Below are positions 1 to 6,728 of a DNA stretch of 19,771 nt, piece after piece. The notes below the pieces were generated by a model. It saw nothing but the letters and a program-made list of their open reading frames with translations, was not told the DNA's origin and ran no database searches. The DNA comes from JAHCIE01 sp034431435. Lineage in GTDB: Bacteria > Chloroflexota > Anaerolineae > Epilineales > JAHCIE01. Positions within the stretch are counted from its first letter, which is position 1; each line of letters opens with the position of its first letter. The DNA lies in assembly GCA_034431435.1 (NCBI GenBank), contig DAOUDG010000082.1, forward strand, positions 1 through 19,771, read 5' to 3'. Both the position numbers and the translations under genes were made by a program.

Positions 1-78
1 TTTGGCCGTCACCTTAGTTGGCGTCGGCAGCTCGCTCGTCGCGGTCGTTGGTTCTATTGTCGAGGTCGTCTGGCTCAT
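1..78 (-). CDS. N-terminal fragment of an unknown Thr/Pro-rich protein (runs off the window)
   Basis: Only the first 26 codons lie in the window. The protein begins MSQTTSTIEPTTATSELP and stays rich in Thr, Ser and Pro with no stop before the edge. The ATG at 78-76 has a good Shine-Dalgarno, AGGAG, six bases upstream (ACGCAG spacer). A plausible promoter lies at 100-128. The start resembles the low-complexity leaders and linkers common in surface proteins of this genome, but no domain can be seen and no function is assigned. The gene is divergent from the transposase next door, and its promoter region lies at the left edge of that element. Confidence 0.6.
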   Translation of the reverse strand, partial: MSQTTSTIEPTTATSELPTPTKVTAK

Positions 79-99
79 CTGCGTCTCCTTGTCCTTGAC

Positions 100-128
100 A
101 GTGTAGTCGTTCTTTAGCTGTCAGACAA
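100..128 (-). promoter_or_regulatory. Possible sigma-70 promoter for the partial gene at the left edge
   Basis: On the minus strand, TTGTCT (128-123) and TACACT (105-100) are separated by 17 bp. Each matches 4 of 6 consensus bases. The predicted start site falls about 15 bases before the AGGAG/ATG of the leftmost gene. The match is moderate, but spacing and position both fit. Confidence 0.4.
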
Positions 129-144
129 GAAGCTTAGGAATACA

Positions 145-173
145 CCTCAGGGATGATTGTCCCTGAGGAGGGG
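145..173 (+). promoter_or_regulatory. RBS-sequestering hairpin in front of the transposase
   Basis: CCTCAGGGA (145-153) and TCCCTGAGG (160-168) form a perfect 9-bp stem with a 6-base loop. The right arm runs into the Shine-Dalgarno GAGGAGGGG (165-173), which sits just ahead of the ATG at 176. In a transcript entering from outside, the hairpin would mask the ribosome binding site. Several insertion sequences use this arrangement to block translation of read-through mRNA. The structure is seen directly; its regulatory role is inferred. Confidence 0.6.
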
Positions 174-175
174 CT

Positions 176-1480
176 ATGGGCCGTATCACTACCAGCGTCG
201 AGCAGCGGCGGGACTTCTACACCCGCCATCAAGCCGGGGCCAGCTACGCCACTATCGCCGAGCAGGCTGGCGTCTCCCGGGAGTGCGTGCGGTATTGGTG
301 TCGTCGCCAGCGCGCTGGCGGCACGGTCCAGACCCACTGGCCCCCCCGCGCCCCGACCCCGTGTGGTCACTTCCACCCACGGGTCCGCTACGTCATCCTG
401 CGCCTGCGGCTGGCCCATCCCCGCTGGGGTCCCAGTCGGATCCGCCTGCATCTGAGCCAGCGTCCCAGCTTGCACTACCTCCCCCTCCCCAGTCGCGCCA
501 GCATCGGTCGCTACCTCCACCACTGGCCGCGCTTTCGTCGCCCGCCGCGTCGGACGCCTGGTGCCCTCTCGCGGCCCAACCCGCCCAGCCACGTCCATGA
601 GTGTTGGCAGATCGACTTCAAGCTGGGCATCCCGTTGACCGACGGCACTCTGGTCAACCTGCATACCGTGCGCGACCCGGTTGGGGCCGTCTGCCTGGGC
701 GCCTACGTCTTCCCCGCCGGCCAGGTGGGGCAGGTTCCGACCCGAGTGACGGCGGAAGAGGTGCGGTCCGTCCTGCGTCGCTGCTTCGCCCGCTGGGGAA
801 CCCTGCCCGATGCGGTGCAAACCGATGGCGAAAGCAGCCTCATCGGCCAGTTCCAGGACGAACTGCCCAGTCCCTTCCGCCTGTGGCTCATCGGCTTGGG
901 CATCGCCCATCGGCAGATCCGCCCCGCCCGTCCGACGGATAACGCCGAGGTCGAGCGCTGCCACCGCACCGTCACCGACTATGCCATCGTGGGCAACGAA
1001 GACCACTCCCTCGCCGCGTTGCAGCGGCTTCTGGACCAGGCCGTGGAGGAGCTGGCCAGCCAGTTACCCTCGCGGGCTTCGGGCTGTGGCGGTCAGCCGC
1101 CCCTCCGAGCTCATCCCCAGATCGGGCAGCCCCGCCGACCCTTTGCCCCGGCCTACGAACACGCTCACTTTGACCTGGCCCGCGTCGACGCCTATCTGGC
1201 GAGCCTCTGTCTCAAGCGCAAGGTGGATAAGCAGGGCCGCGTCACCCTCGGTGGACGCCATGAGCGCTACCGCGTCGGGGCCGCCTATGCCCACCAGACG
1301 CTGAGTGTGCGCTTCGATCCGACCGACCGTCACTTCGTCTTCTACGCTGACGACGCGCTCCAGGTCGAAGTCGCGCGCCAGGCCGCTCGCCATCTGGACC
1401 TGACCGATCTGACGGGTATCGTGGCGTGGCCCGTCGGGCTAGGTCTGCAACAGTTGCCTTTGCCACTGCCCAAGGGGTAG
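176..1480 (+). CDS. DDE (rve-type) transposase, IS481-like
   Basis: This 434-residue protein would cut and join the ends of its own element. Residues about 7-48 form a helix-turn-helix domain (YATIAEQAGVSRECVRYW). An integrase core follows with D147 (in WQIDF), D217 (in VQTDGES) and E260 (in DNAEVERCHRT), so the catalytic triad is complete. The C-terminal third, about 320-420, resembles the small beta-barrel domain that follows the core in Mu/IS481-type transposases (the stretch GRVTLGGRHERYRVG). Length is slightly above the usual 330-400. The ATG at 176 was chosen because GAGGAGGGG lies just upstream, partly inside a hairpin. The frame is intact, so the enzyme could be active. It is the only mobility gene in the window. 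Confidence 0.88.
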   Translation: MGRITTSVEQRRDFYTRHQAGASYATIAEQAGVSRECVRYWCRRQRAGGTVQTHWPPRAPTPCGHFHPRVRYVILRLRLAHPRWGPSRIRLHLSQRPSLHYLPLPSRASIGRYLHHWPRFRRPPRRTPGALSRPNPPSHVHECWQIDFKLGIPLTDGTLVNLHTVRDPVGAVCLGAYVFPAGQVGQVPTRVTAEEVRSVLRRCFARWGTLPDAVQTDGESSLIGQFQDELPSPFRLWLIGLGIAHRQIRPARPTDNAEVERCHRTVTDYAIVGNEDHSLAALQRLLDQAVEELASQLPSRASGCGGQPPLRAHPQIGQPRRPFAPAYEHAHFDLARVDAYLASLCLKRKVDKQGRVTLGGRHERYRVGAAYAHQTLSVRFDPTDRHFVFYADDALQVEVARQAARHLDLTDLTGIVAWPVGLGLQQLPLPLPKG

Positions 1481-1683
1481 ATTGTTAATGAGCAACGAGG
1501 GGGTATAACCCCTTGAGTTTCTACACGGAGGACCGCCCCTACCTTCTTCTGTCCGCGCTCGTCCGCGCTCGTCCGCGTCCTCATCTCTGGGTCGGCGGGG
1601 GTGGGGAATGTCGCCAAGGACGCGGGCGGCCACACAGAGCCGCTCCACGCTTTACGCTTCACGCTCCACGCTCCACGTTCCCC
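1481..1683. repeat. Repeat-rich intergenic gap with two short tandem arrays
   Basis: No gene is seen here. It contains two low-copy tandem arrays. At 1551-1580, GTCCGCGCTC occurs twice, followed by GTCCGCGTCC. At 1641-1681 there are imperfect 6-10-base units of the form CGCTCCA / CGCTTCA / CGTTCC. A small hairpin, GGGGT-ATA-ACCCC, lies at 1500-1512 just after the transposase. The gap separates converging genes (transposase on plus, VIT-like on minus), so any termination would happen here, but no stem followed by a T-run is visible. Confidence 0.55.
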
Positions 1684-2364
1684 CTACCCGCCCATGGGGA
1701 TGGCGATCAGGACGATGACGACGCCGATGCCCGCCGTGTACGCGCCGATTTTCCACGGGGTGGCGCCCACGTACTGCGCCCATTTGTAGCCAATCCCGAA
1801 CAGCATGCCAATCGCCAGCAGGTTGGACACCCGCATCGCCAGCGTTGGCTCGCCGATTAGCAGGAAGGGAATCGCCACCGGCAGCGTCGCCGCGACGGAC
1901 ACGGTGAAGATGGCGATGCCCCCCAGCACATCGTCCCGCTTGATGCCGATAGTCGGCAGGGGGCGGGACCGCGAGTACCGGTACAGGCCGCGATACAGGC
2001 TATCGCGCTCCGTGTCGCTCAGGGCGGCCACGATTTCGCTGTCGATCTCGTCGTTGAGCCGCTGCACCGCCTCGTCCTCGCCCGATGCTGTGGTCACCAG
2101 CCGCTGTACGCGCTGGTGATCCGAACGCTGCGCCAGGCTGAGGAGAACGTACATCACGCCGTCGATCATGCCCCAGGCCAGAACACAGCCCATCGCCGCC
2201 ACAAACAGGCGGCGCACCCCCTCCTGGGCGACAACCTCCGCCATGGGGGCGCGCGATTCGATGGCCTGCACCCCCAGAGTGAAGGTCAGCAGGATGAGGA
2301 TGCCGTAGATGATCTCCGTCAGCCGGTCGATCGGGTCCAGGTAGCGGGCGATGAACCTGGGCAT
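1684..2364 (-). CDS. VIT1/CCC1-like five-helix membrane protein
   Basis: A 226-residue integral membrane protein. Helices are visible at about 15-34, 50-78, 147-170, 173-198 and 206-223. Between helices 2 and 3 is a roughly 67-residue polar loop with an acidic stretch (GEDEAVQRLNDEIDSE). Five helices with an acidic cytosolic loop after helix 2 is the layout of the VIT1/CCC1 iron and manganese transporter family. The first helix (DRLTEIIYGILI) keeps the IIxG pattern but lacks the usual DGL motif, so transport and metal choice are uncertain. The ATG at 2364 is preferred over an in-frame GTG at 2370. AGGAG (2374-2370) sits 5 bases before the ATG but overlaps the GTG. It is the last gene of the sortase-led unit, 21 bases after the DUF1643 stop. 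Confidence 0.6.
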   Translation of the reverse strand: MPRFIARYLDPIDRLTEIIYGILILLTFTLGVQAIESRAPMAEVVAQEGVRRLFVAAMGCVLAWGMIDGVMYVLLSLAQRSDHQRVQRLVTTASGEDEAVQRLNDEIDSEIVAALSDTERDSLYRGLYRYSRSRPLPTIGIKRDDVLGGIAIFTVSVAATLPVAIPFLLIGEPTLAMRVSNLLAIGMLFGIGYKWAQYVGATPWKIGAYTAGIGVVIVLIAIPMGG

Positions 2365-2385
2365 AGTCACTCCTGTGTCAGGTCG

Positions 2386-2901
2386 TCAGTTGGCTTGCGT
2401 CGCCCTGGCCGTCTGCCAGCCCGAATCATATGGCTCATACGTCGTTGCGCCGGGGACGTACAGCGGGTGGCGGGGCTGGTCCGCGCCCGTGAGGCCGAGG
2501 CACACCAGCGGCACGCCGTCGAGAAGGCTCAGCACGGCGGCGGCGCGGTCGTGGCGACGGCCGCCGTTGCCCCAGGCTGCGACTACAAGGGGCGCGCCCG
2601 CGACGGCGGCCAGGATGGCCGCGTCGTTGGCAGGGCCAATCGGGTCGCGGCAGCAGCGCAGGGCCGCCGGGTCGGTGGCCCGCCAGGCGAACAGATTGAC
2701 GATCTCGACGCCGCCGTAGCCCCAGGCGCGAGCGAAGCCGAGGCAGCGGCGCAGGGTGGGGTCGTCGTGGCTGGCGTCGGCGGTGCTGGGATTGAGGAGG
2801 ATGAACGCGGCGGCGGGCAGGGCAGTGTCCCACGTGCGCCATAGGCGATAGCGGTACGCGCCATCGGGGTCGAAGACCGCGCCGCGCGCATCACTGCCCA
2901 T
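2386..2901 (-). CDS. DUF1643 family protein
   Basis: A soluble 171-residue protein with the DUF1643 signature in order: ILLNPSTADA (34-43), DDPTLRRC (46-53), GYGGVEIVNLFAWRATDP (61-78) and DPIGPAND (86-93). The family has no firm biochemical function. It is found in bacteria and phages. Length (about 160-170) is normal and the signature is complete. The ATG at 2901 follows the barstar stop by 13 bases. No strong Shine-Dalgarno is visible, so translation may depend on reading from the upstream gene. It sits directly behind an RNase and its inhibitor, which raises the possibility of a linked role, but that is inference only. Confidence 0.85.
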   Translation of the reverse strand: MGSDARGAVFDPDGAYRYRLWRTWDTALPAAAFILLNPSTADASHDDPTLRRCLGFARAWGYGGVEIVNLFAWRATDPAALRCCRDPIGPANDAAILAAVAGAPLVVAAWGNGGRRHDRAAAVLSLLDGVPLVCLGLTGADQPRHPLYVPGATTYEPYDSGWQTARATQAN

Positions 2902-2914
2902 GAACGGGGCGCGC

Positions 2915-3343
2915 TTATAGTACGGGCGCGTCGATGTCGCGGCCGCGCACCAGCGCGTAGAAGGGTATGCCGGCGGCCTGCCAACGGGCGGTCGCCGTGC
3001 GGAGGATGTCCAGCGCGGTCAGAAAGTCTTGGGGCGCGTCTAGGGCGAGGGGCGCGGCGTGGTCGTAGAGGAGCACGTAGCCCGGCGCGGCGGCCCATGA
3101 CAGGTCGTTGACCATGTCCTCGAAGGCGTCCCAGTTGCGGCCAAAGTAGTCAGGGAAGGCCATTGCCTGGGCCGCTGCGTCGAGGAAGGCGGCCTTGTCG
3201 GCGATGGTCGCGCCGTCCAGGTAGAAGAAGCGCCAGCCGAGGCTCTCCGTCGTGCGGCGCACCGTGGCGGGGGCGGTCCTGGCGGCGAAACGATATAGGC
3301 CCGGCGGGCGCACGCCGCCCAGGGCGGCTTTGAGGGTCGTCAT
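2915..3343 (-). CDS. Barstar-family ribonuclease inhibitor
   Basis: A 142-residue cytoplasmic protein. It matches barstar across residues about 40-120: YLDGATIADKAAFLDA, then FPDYFGRNWDAFEDMVNDL (63-81). In barstar, Asp35 and Asp39 of the helix-loop plug the barnase active site. The equivalent positions here appear to be D72 and D76. It should bind and silence the RNase encoded immediately upstream. The ATG at 3343 overlaps the RNase stop codon as ATGA, so the two are probably translationally coupled. An in-frame GTG at 3358 is possible but has no ribosome site. The N-terminal 35 residues are an extension relative to B. amyloliquefaciens barstar (89-90 residues). Confidence 0.85.
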   Translation of the reverse strand: MTTLKAALGGVRPPGLYRFAARTAPATVRRTTESLGWRFFYLDGATIADKAAFLDAAAQAMAFPDYFGRNWDAFEDMVNDLSWAAAPGYVLLYDHAAPLALDAPQDFLTALDILRTATARWQAAGIPFYALVRGRDIDAPVL

Positions 3344-3849
3344 GAGCGGATAACCCACTTGAAGGAGGCGTAGTGGTCGTCGGTGTAATAGACTTCGCCA
3401 CCCCGGCCGGTGACGATACGCCGCGCGCCGCGATCGTCCGAGCCGGGCGTTTCCACGGTGTACTCGCGGTAGTAGCCGTCCGGCCTGGCGGGCAGCAGCC
3501 GCTCGCGATTCTGGAAGGTCTGCCCATCCTGGCGGTAGGGGAAGGGGCCGCCCTTGTCGATGAGGGCCAGGGTCTGTCGCGCCTCGCGAGGTAGCTGGCT
3601 CTCCTGGATCGTCCGCATGCCTGGCGGCGGCGTGGGGCCTTTCGCGGTCGGCAGCGCGGTCGGCGCGGCGACAAGGGGGCGCGGCGTGGCGCGGGCAGCG
3701 GGCGCGGCCTCGCTCACCGGCGCGACTGTGGCGGCGGCCAGGGGACGGGTAGCTGTCGCGGCGGGTGCGCTACACGCTGCACCTGCCATAGCCAGTAGCA
3801 TGAGAGCGAGGGCGAGCAGCAGGCGCGGCAGGGTGAGAGTGATGCGCAT
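3340..3849 (-). CDS. Secreted guanyl-specific ribonuclease (barnase / RNase Sa type)
   Basis: A 169-residue exported RNase. Residues 1-25 form a signal peptide, and C26 follows AMAGAA, so it may be a lipoprotein (the lipobox is weak). A low-complexity Ala/Pro/Thr linker spans about 28-77. The catalytic domain is about 85-169, with the hallmark order REYTVETPG (E129, general base), RGARRIVTG (R140, R143, R144, phosphate binding) and YYTDDHYASF (H159, general acid). All residues needed for RNA cleavage are present. It would act outside the membrane. The barstar gene directly downstream would protect the cytoplasm. The ATG at 3849 lies 14 bases after the sortase stop, and no clear Shine-Dalgarno is seen. 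Confidence 0.85.
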   Translation of the reverse strand: MRITLTLPRLLLALALMLLAMAGAACSAPAATATRPLAAATVAPVSEAAPAARATPRPLVAAPTALPTAKGPTPPPGMRTIQESQLPREARQTLALIDKGGPFPYRQDGQTFQNRERLLPARPDGYYREYTVETPGSDDRGARRIVTGRGGEVYYTDDHYASFKWVIRS

Positions 3850-3863
3850 GGTGGGTTGTCAGT

Positions 3864-5258
3864 CTATTGGGGGCGAACCACGATCCACGAGCCGTCGCGG
3901 AGAAGCAGAACCGGCGTGGGGGCGTTGCCGAAGATAAGAGCCGTACCCCCCTCGAACATCTGGGCCGAGGCGGTGACGCCCTGCTCGTCGCCCGCCGGGC
4001 AGCCGAGCCGGGTCGTCGCGCCGGGTAGCCCAGTCCACACGCGGCCAAAGCCCAGCTTCGGCTCGACTGCGCAGGTGGGCGTGGTGTCCGCCGGTTGCAG
4101 GCCGTTGAAGCTGGTGACGCTCTGCCAGCGGCCGTCGTCGTAGAGCACGGCGATACTGGCTGTATCCGGTCGCCAGATCATCCGCCCGCCCTTGAAGAAT
4201 TGCTGGGTGGTCGACACGGGTTGCGCTTTGGCAACCGCGCAGCCGAGCCGCTTGCGAACGTCGTCATTGTTCTGCCAGGCGTCGGCGATAGCGCCGGGCG
4301 CGGGCCGCGCCGCGCAATCTGCCCCGCCTGTAGGCACGTCGGGCACGTGGACGCTGAGTTGCTGCATGAACTGGTCGGCGACGGCCAGCGGGCGCGCCAC
4401 CACCACCACCCGATGGGTGTTCGTCCAGTAGGGCCAGCACGACACGAGGGTGATGCGCTCGTCGTCGGTGGCGGCGATCCATTTGGCGTTCGCCATGCGC
4501 TGCTCGAGGCTGGCCCCGACTTCGCGCACGATGAACTTGTCCGTGATGAGGTACTGGTACTCGCGGCCATCGGCCCATACCGAGATCGGGTCGCCGATGT
4601 TCAGATCGACCAGGTTGCGGAACACCTCGCCACGAATATTGTTGTGGCCGGAGAAGACAGTATTACCGCTGGCGCCGGGCAGGGCGGACAGCTTGTGAAA
4701 GCCCACCGCGTAGTCGGCGGTATCCCACTCGCTGAACCACTGATTGCCCTGCTTGATGGTCTTCCAGCCGACTTCGATGACCTTCGAGTCGAGGCCGATG
4801 GTGGGGGCGGCGATGCGGTCGGGGGGACTCTTAGCCGGAATGGGCGGGGCGATGGGGACGGCTGTCGGGCGAGGCGGGGCGGCGGTGGGGGCGGCGTGCG
4901 TCGGCGTGGCAACGGGCCGACGCGCGGCGTCGGGTTCGTCGTCGTCGCCTGGTAGCGCGGGGGCGGGCGAGTCGGCGGGCTGCGCCGGGGCAACCACCGC
5001 CACCGATGGGTCACCCAGGCTCGTGATCTCGCCCTTCTCGCTGAGGTCCGCCACGCCCGGCGCGGGCAGCAGCAGCGGCGCGCTGGACGCAGCGGCCCTC
5101 GCCTCGCCCACATCGAGGGCCGCCTGCTCGGCCGCGGTGAGCGGTCGCGGCCGGTACTGGAACGCGCTGTACGTCCCCACCACCATCAGGGCCACGCCCA
5201 TCAGGATAAGGAGGGTCGATAGGGAGGGAAGATGCTTTCGCTGCTTGCGCTGTGTCAT
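3864..5258 (-). CDS. Sortase with C-terminal LGFP-like repeats
   Basis: A 464-residue membrane transpeptidase that would attach or process surface proteins. An N-terminal anchor helix spans about 13-30, followed by a Pro/Ala/Asp-rich linker (about 95-145). The sortase domain (about 147-295) has H205 in SGHNN, C274 in TLVSC and R283 in THRVVVVA, the full His-Cys-Arg set. After it come two tandem LGFP-like modules: RLGCAVAKAQ...FFKGGRMIW (337-362) and RLGCPAGDEQ...MFEGGTALIF (417-443), each ending in a LxxDGxW strand. Such repeats are thought to bind cell-wall material. Fusion to a sortase is not the classic layout. ATG 5258 lies about 25 bases after a predicted start site. It is the first gene of the RNase/barstar unit. 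The sortase class was not assigned. Confidence 0.85.
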   Translation of the reverse strand: MTQRKQRKHLPSLSTLLILMGVALMVVGTYSAFQYRPRPLTAAEQAALDVGEARAAASSAPLLLPAPGVADLSEKGEITSLGDPSVAVVAPAQPADSPAPALPGDDDEPDAARRPVATPTHAAPTAAPPRPTAVPIAPPIPAKSPPDRIAAPTIGLDSKVIEVGWKTIKQGNQWFSEWDTADYAVGFHKLSALPGASGNTVFSGHNNIRGEVFRNLVDLNIGDPISVWADGREYQYLITDKFIVREVGASLEQRMANAKWIAATDDERITLVSCWPYWTNTHRVVVVARPLAVADQFMQQLSVHVPDVPTGGADCAARPAPGAIADAWQNNDDVRKRLGCAVAKAQPVSTTQQFFKGGRMIWRPDTASIAVLYDDGRWQSVTSFNGLQPADTTPTCAVEPKLGFGRVWTGLPGATTRLGCPAGDEQGVTASAQMFEGGTALIFGNAPTPVLLLRDGSWIVVRPQ

Positions 5259-5289
5259 GAGCTATCCCAACGCCAGAACCTGTCCGGCT

Positions 5290-5318
5290 ATTATACGCCG
5301 GGACGATGGGCGTTTCAA
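5290..5318 (-). promoter_or_regulatory. Strong sigma-70 promoter for the sortase-RNase-barstar unit
   Basis: On the minus strand, TTGAAA (5318-5313) and a perfect TATAAT (5295-5290) are spaced by exactly 17 bp. Transcription should begin near 5283, leaving a leader of about 25 bases before the sortase ATG at 5258. This is one of the best promoter matches in the window. No operator or riboswitch is visible around it. Confidence 0.65.
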
Positions 5319-5375
5319 CTTCGGAATGCGGGCGGTCATGCCGCCGACCGATACGTCGCGCTTACTACAACGCGA

Positions 5376-5403
5376 GACCAGGGCCTCGAGTCACGGCCTG
5401 GTC
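5376..5403 (-). terminator. Hairpin spanning the M20 stop codon, weak terminator candidate
   Basis: GGCCTGGTC (5395-5403) pairs with GACCAGGGCC (5376-5385) with a one-base bulge, and encloses the TGA at 5393-5391. It lies at the end of the M28-TPR-M20 unit and before the sortase promoter, where a terminator is expected. There is no T-run after the stem on the minus strand, so intrinsic termination is doubtful. Confidence 0.3.
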
Positions 5404-6728
5404 GCAAAGCCACGCAGGAAATGGTATAAAACTCGTGAGCCACGCTCCAGATGGGCGACGCGCAGCCGCTCGTCGACGCCGTGGATGCCGGCCATCTCAT
5501 CGGCGGCGAGAACCACCGGCATGAGGCCGTAGGTCGTCACGCCCCGCGCCCGGAAGTGGCGGGCGTCGGTGGCCCCGCTCATCATGTACGGAATGATGGC
5601 CGCGTCCGCATGCTCGCTCCGCACGGCGGCCGCCAGGGCCTCGAAGAAGGCCGTGCGTGTGGGGGACGCGCTGGCGGGGTTGAACTGCCGCGCCTCTACC
5701 TCCACGTCGGTGTCGGCCACGGCGCGGCGCGCCTCGGCCAGCAGGTCGTCGCGACTCACTCCTGGCAGCACGCGGCAGTTGACGGTCGCCTCGGCGTGGT
5801 CGGGCACGACATTGGGCTGACGCCCGGCGTGGGCGACGGTGGGCGTGAACGTGTTACGGAAGGCGTGGCGCAGGCTTGGCTGCGTGACGCGGTCGGCCAG
5901 CCAATCGGCCAGCGCCGGCGCGCGCATGCCGGCCAGCGCCAGCTGCTCCGAGCGGGGTAGGTGGGGTGCGAGGGCGGCCATCTGTTCGGCGACAGGCGGT
6001 GTCAGGCGGGCGGGCGAGCGGTAGGCGGCCAGGCGGTTGATGGCGCGGGCCAGGCGGACGAGGGCGTTGTCGGGGCCAGGGGTGGAAGCGTGGCTGCCCT
6101 GTCCCCTGGCCGTCAGGCGCAGGTCGGCGTAGCCTTTCTCGGCCGTCGCCACCAGGAATAGGGGACGGCCGCCCAAGTCGACGCCGACGCCCCCCTCGCC
6201 GAGGGCTACCCCGCATGCGACCCTGTCCCAGTGATGATCCACTACCCAGCCAGCCCCGTAGCGGCCGGTGTCCTCCTCGTCGGCGCTGGCAAGCAGCAGG
6301 ATGTCGCGGTCGAGGCGCATGCCCAGCCGTCGCGCCAGGCGCAGGGCCATGACTTGCATCGCCAGCAGGCCCTTCATGTCCACGGCTCCCCGCCCCCACA
6401 CGTAGCCGTCGCGCACCGCGCCCGCGAAGGGTGGCACGCGCCACCTGGCGGCGTCGGCGTATACGACGTCGGTGTGGGCCAGGAACAGGCAGGGCGGCTG
6501 CTCGCCCTGCCCGCATAGCCGGGCGACGAGGTTGGCGCGACCCGGTGTCGCTGCCAGCAGGGTGACGTCGATGCCGTCGCCGCGCAGCACGTCCGCCAGA
6601 TACTCGGCGGCCTGGCTCTCGCCACCGGGCGGGTTGGTGGTATCGAGGCGGATGAGGTCAATCAGGAGCGCGGTAGCCTCGGCGGCGGCGGCGGGCCAGT
6701 CAACGGCCTCACGAGCGGCTACGGACAC
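5391..6728 (-). CDS. M20 family metallopeptidase (ArgE/DapE/carboxypeptidase-like)
   Basis: A 445-residue zinc hydrolase that should cleave dipeptides or N-acyl amino acids. Zinc-site motifs, counted from the chosen start: LAHTDVV (H85, D87), GRGAVDMKG (D117, bridging), SADEED (E151 base, E152) and GIHGVDE (H416, last ligand). A dimerisation lid lies roughly in the middle third, including the GSHAS motif. The start was placed at GTG 6728, which overlaps the TPR stop by 10 bases. A longer frame to 6809 would bury 91 bases in the TPR gene and adds Gly/Pro/Arg residues with no homology. The true substrate cannot be told from sequence. It is the last gene of the M28-TPR-M20 unit. Confidence 0.85.
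   Translation of the reverse strand: MSVAAREAVDWPAAAAEATALLIDLIRLDTTNPPGGESQAAEYLADVLRGDGIDVTLLAATPGRANLVARLCGQGEQPPCLFLAHTDVVYADAARWRVPPFAGAVRDGYVWGRGAVDMKGLLAMQVMALRLARRLGMRLDRDILLLASADEEDTGRYGAGWVVDHHWDRVACGVALGEGGVGVDLGGRPLFLVATAEKGYADLRLTARGQGSHASTPGPDNALVRLARAINRLAAYRSPARLTPPVAEQMAALAPHLPRSEQLALAGMRAPALADWLADRVTQPSLRHAFRNTFTPTVAHAGRQPNVVPDHAEATVNCRVLPGVSRDDLLAEARRAVADTDVEVEARQFNPASASPTRTAFFEALAAAVRSEHADAAIIPYMMSGATDARHFRARGVTTYGLMPVVLAADEMAGIHGVDERLRVAHLERGSRVLYHFLRGFATRP

Larger units (their letters stand above)
135..1525 (+). mobile_element. Insertion sequence carrying a DDE transposase, ends uncertain
   Basis: The single-gene layout (transposase with short flanks) is that of an IS, probably close to the IS481/rve group. 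No clean terminal inverted repeats were found. The best candidates are weak: left TAGGAATACACCTCAGGG (135-152) resembles the reverse complement of the right flank, TAGAAACTCAAGGGG (1523-1509). Both are followed by a small palindrome. No target-site duplication could be recognised. The limits given are therefore approximate, and the element may be longer or degraded at its ends. Confidence 0.35.

Noticed and set aside
95..100. Perfect TTGACA on the plus strand as a transposase -35 box
   Set aside because: No acceptable -10 hexamer lies 15-19 bases downstream.
1500..1512. Hairpin after the transposase as an intrinsic terminator
   Set aside because: The 5-bp stem has a 3-base loop and no T-run; it may instead be part of the element end.
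119..1550. TGTCAGACAAGAAG (119-132) paired with CTTCTTCTGTC (1543-1553) as terminal inverted repeats
   Set aside because: The match needs a gap and lies in pyrimidine-rich sequence; chance similarity cannot be excluded.
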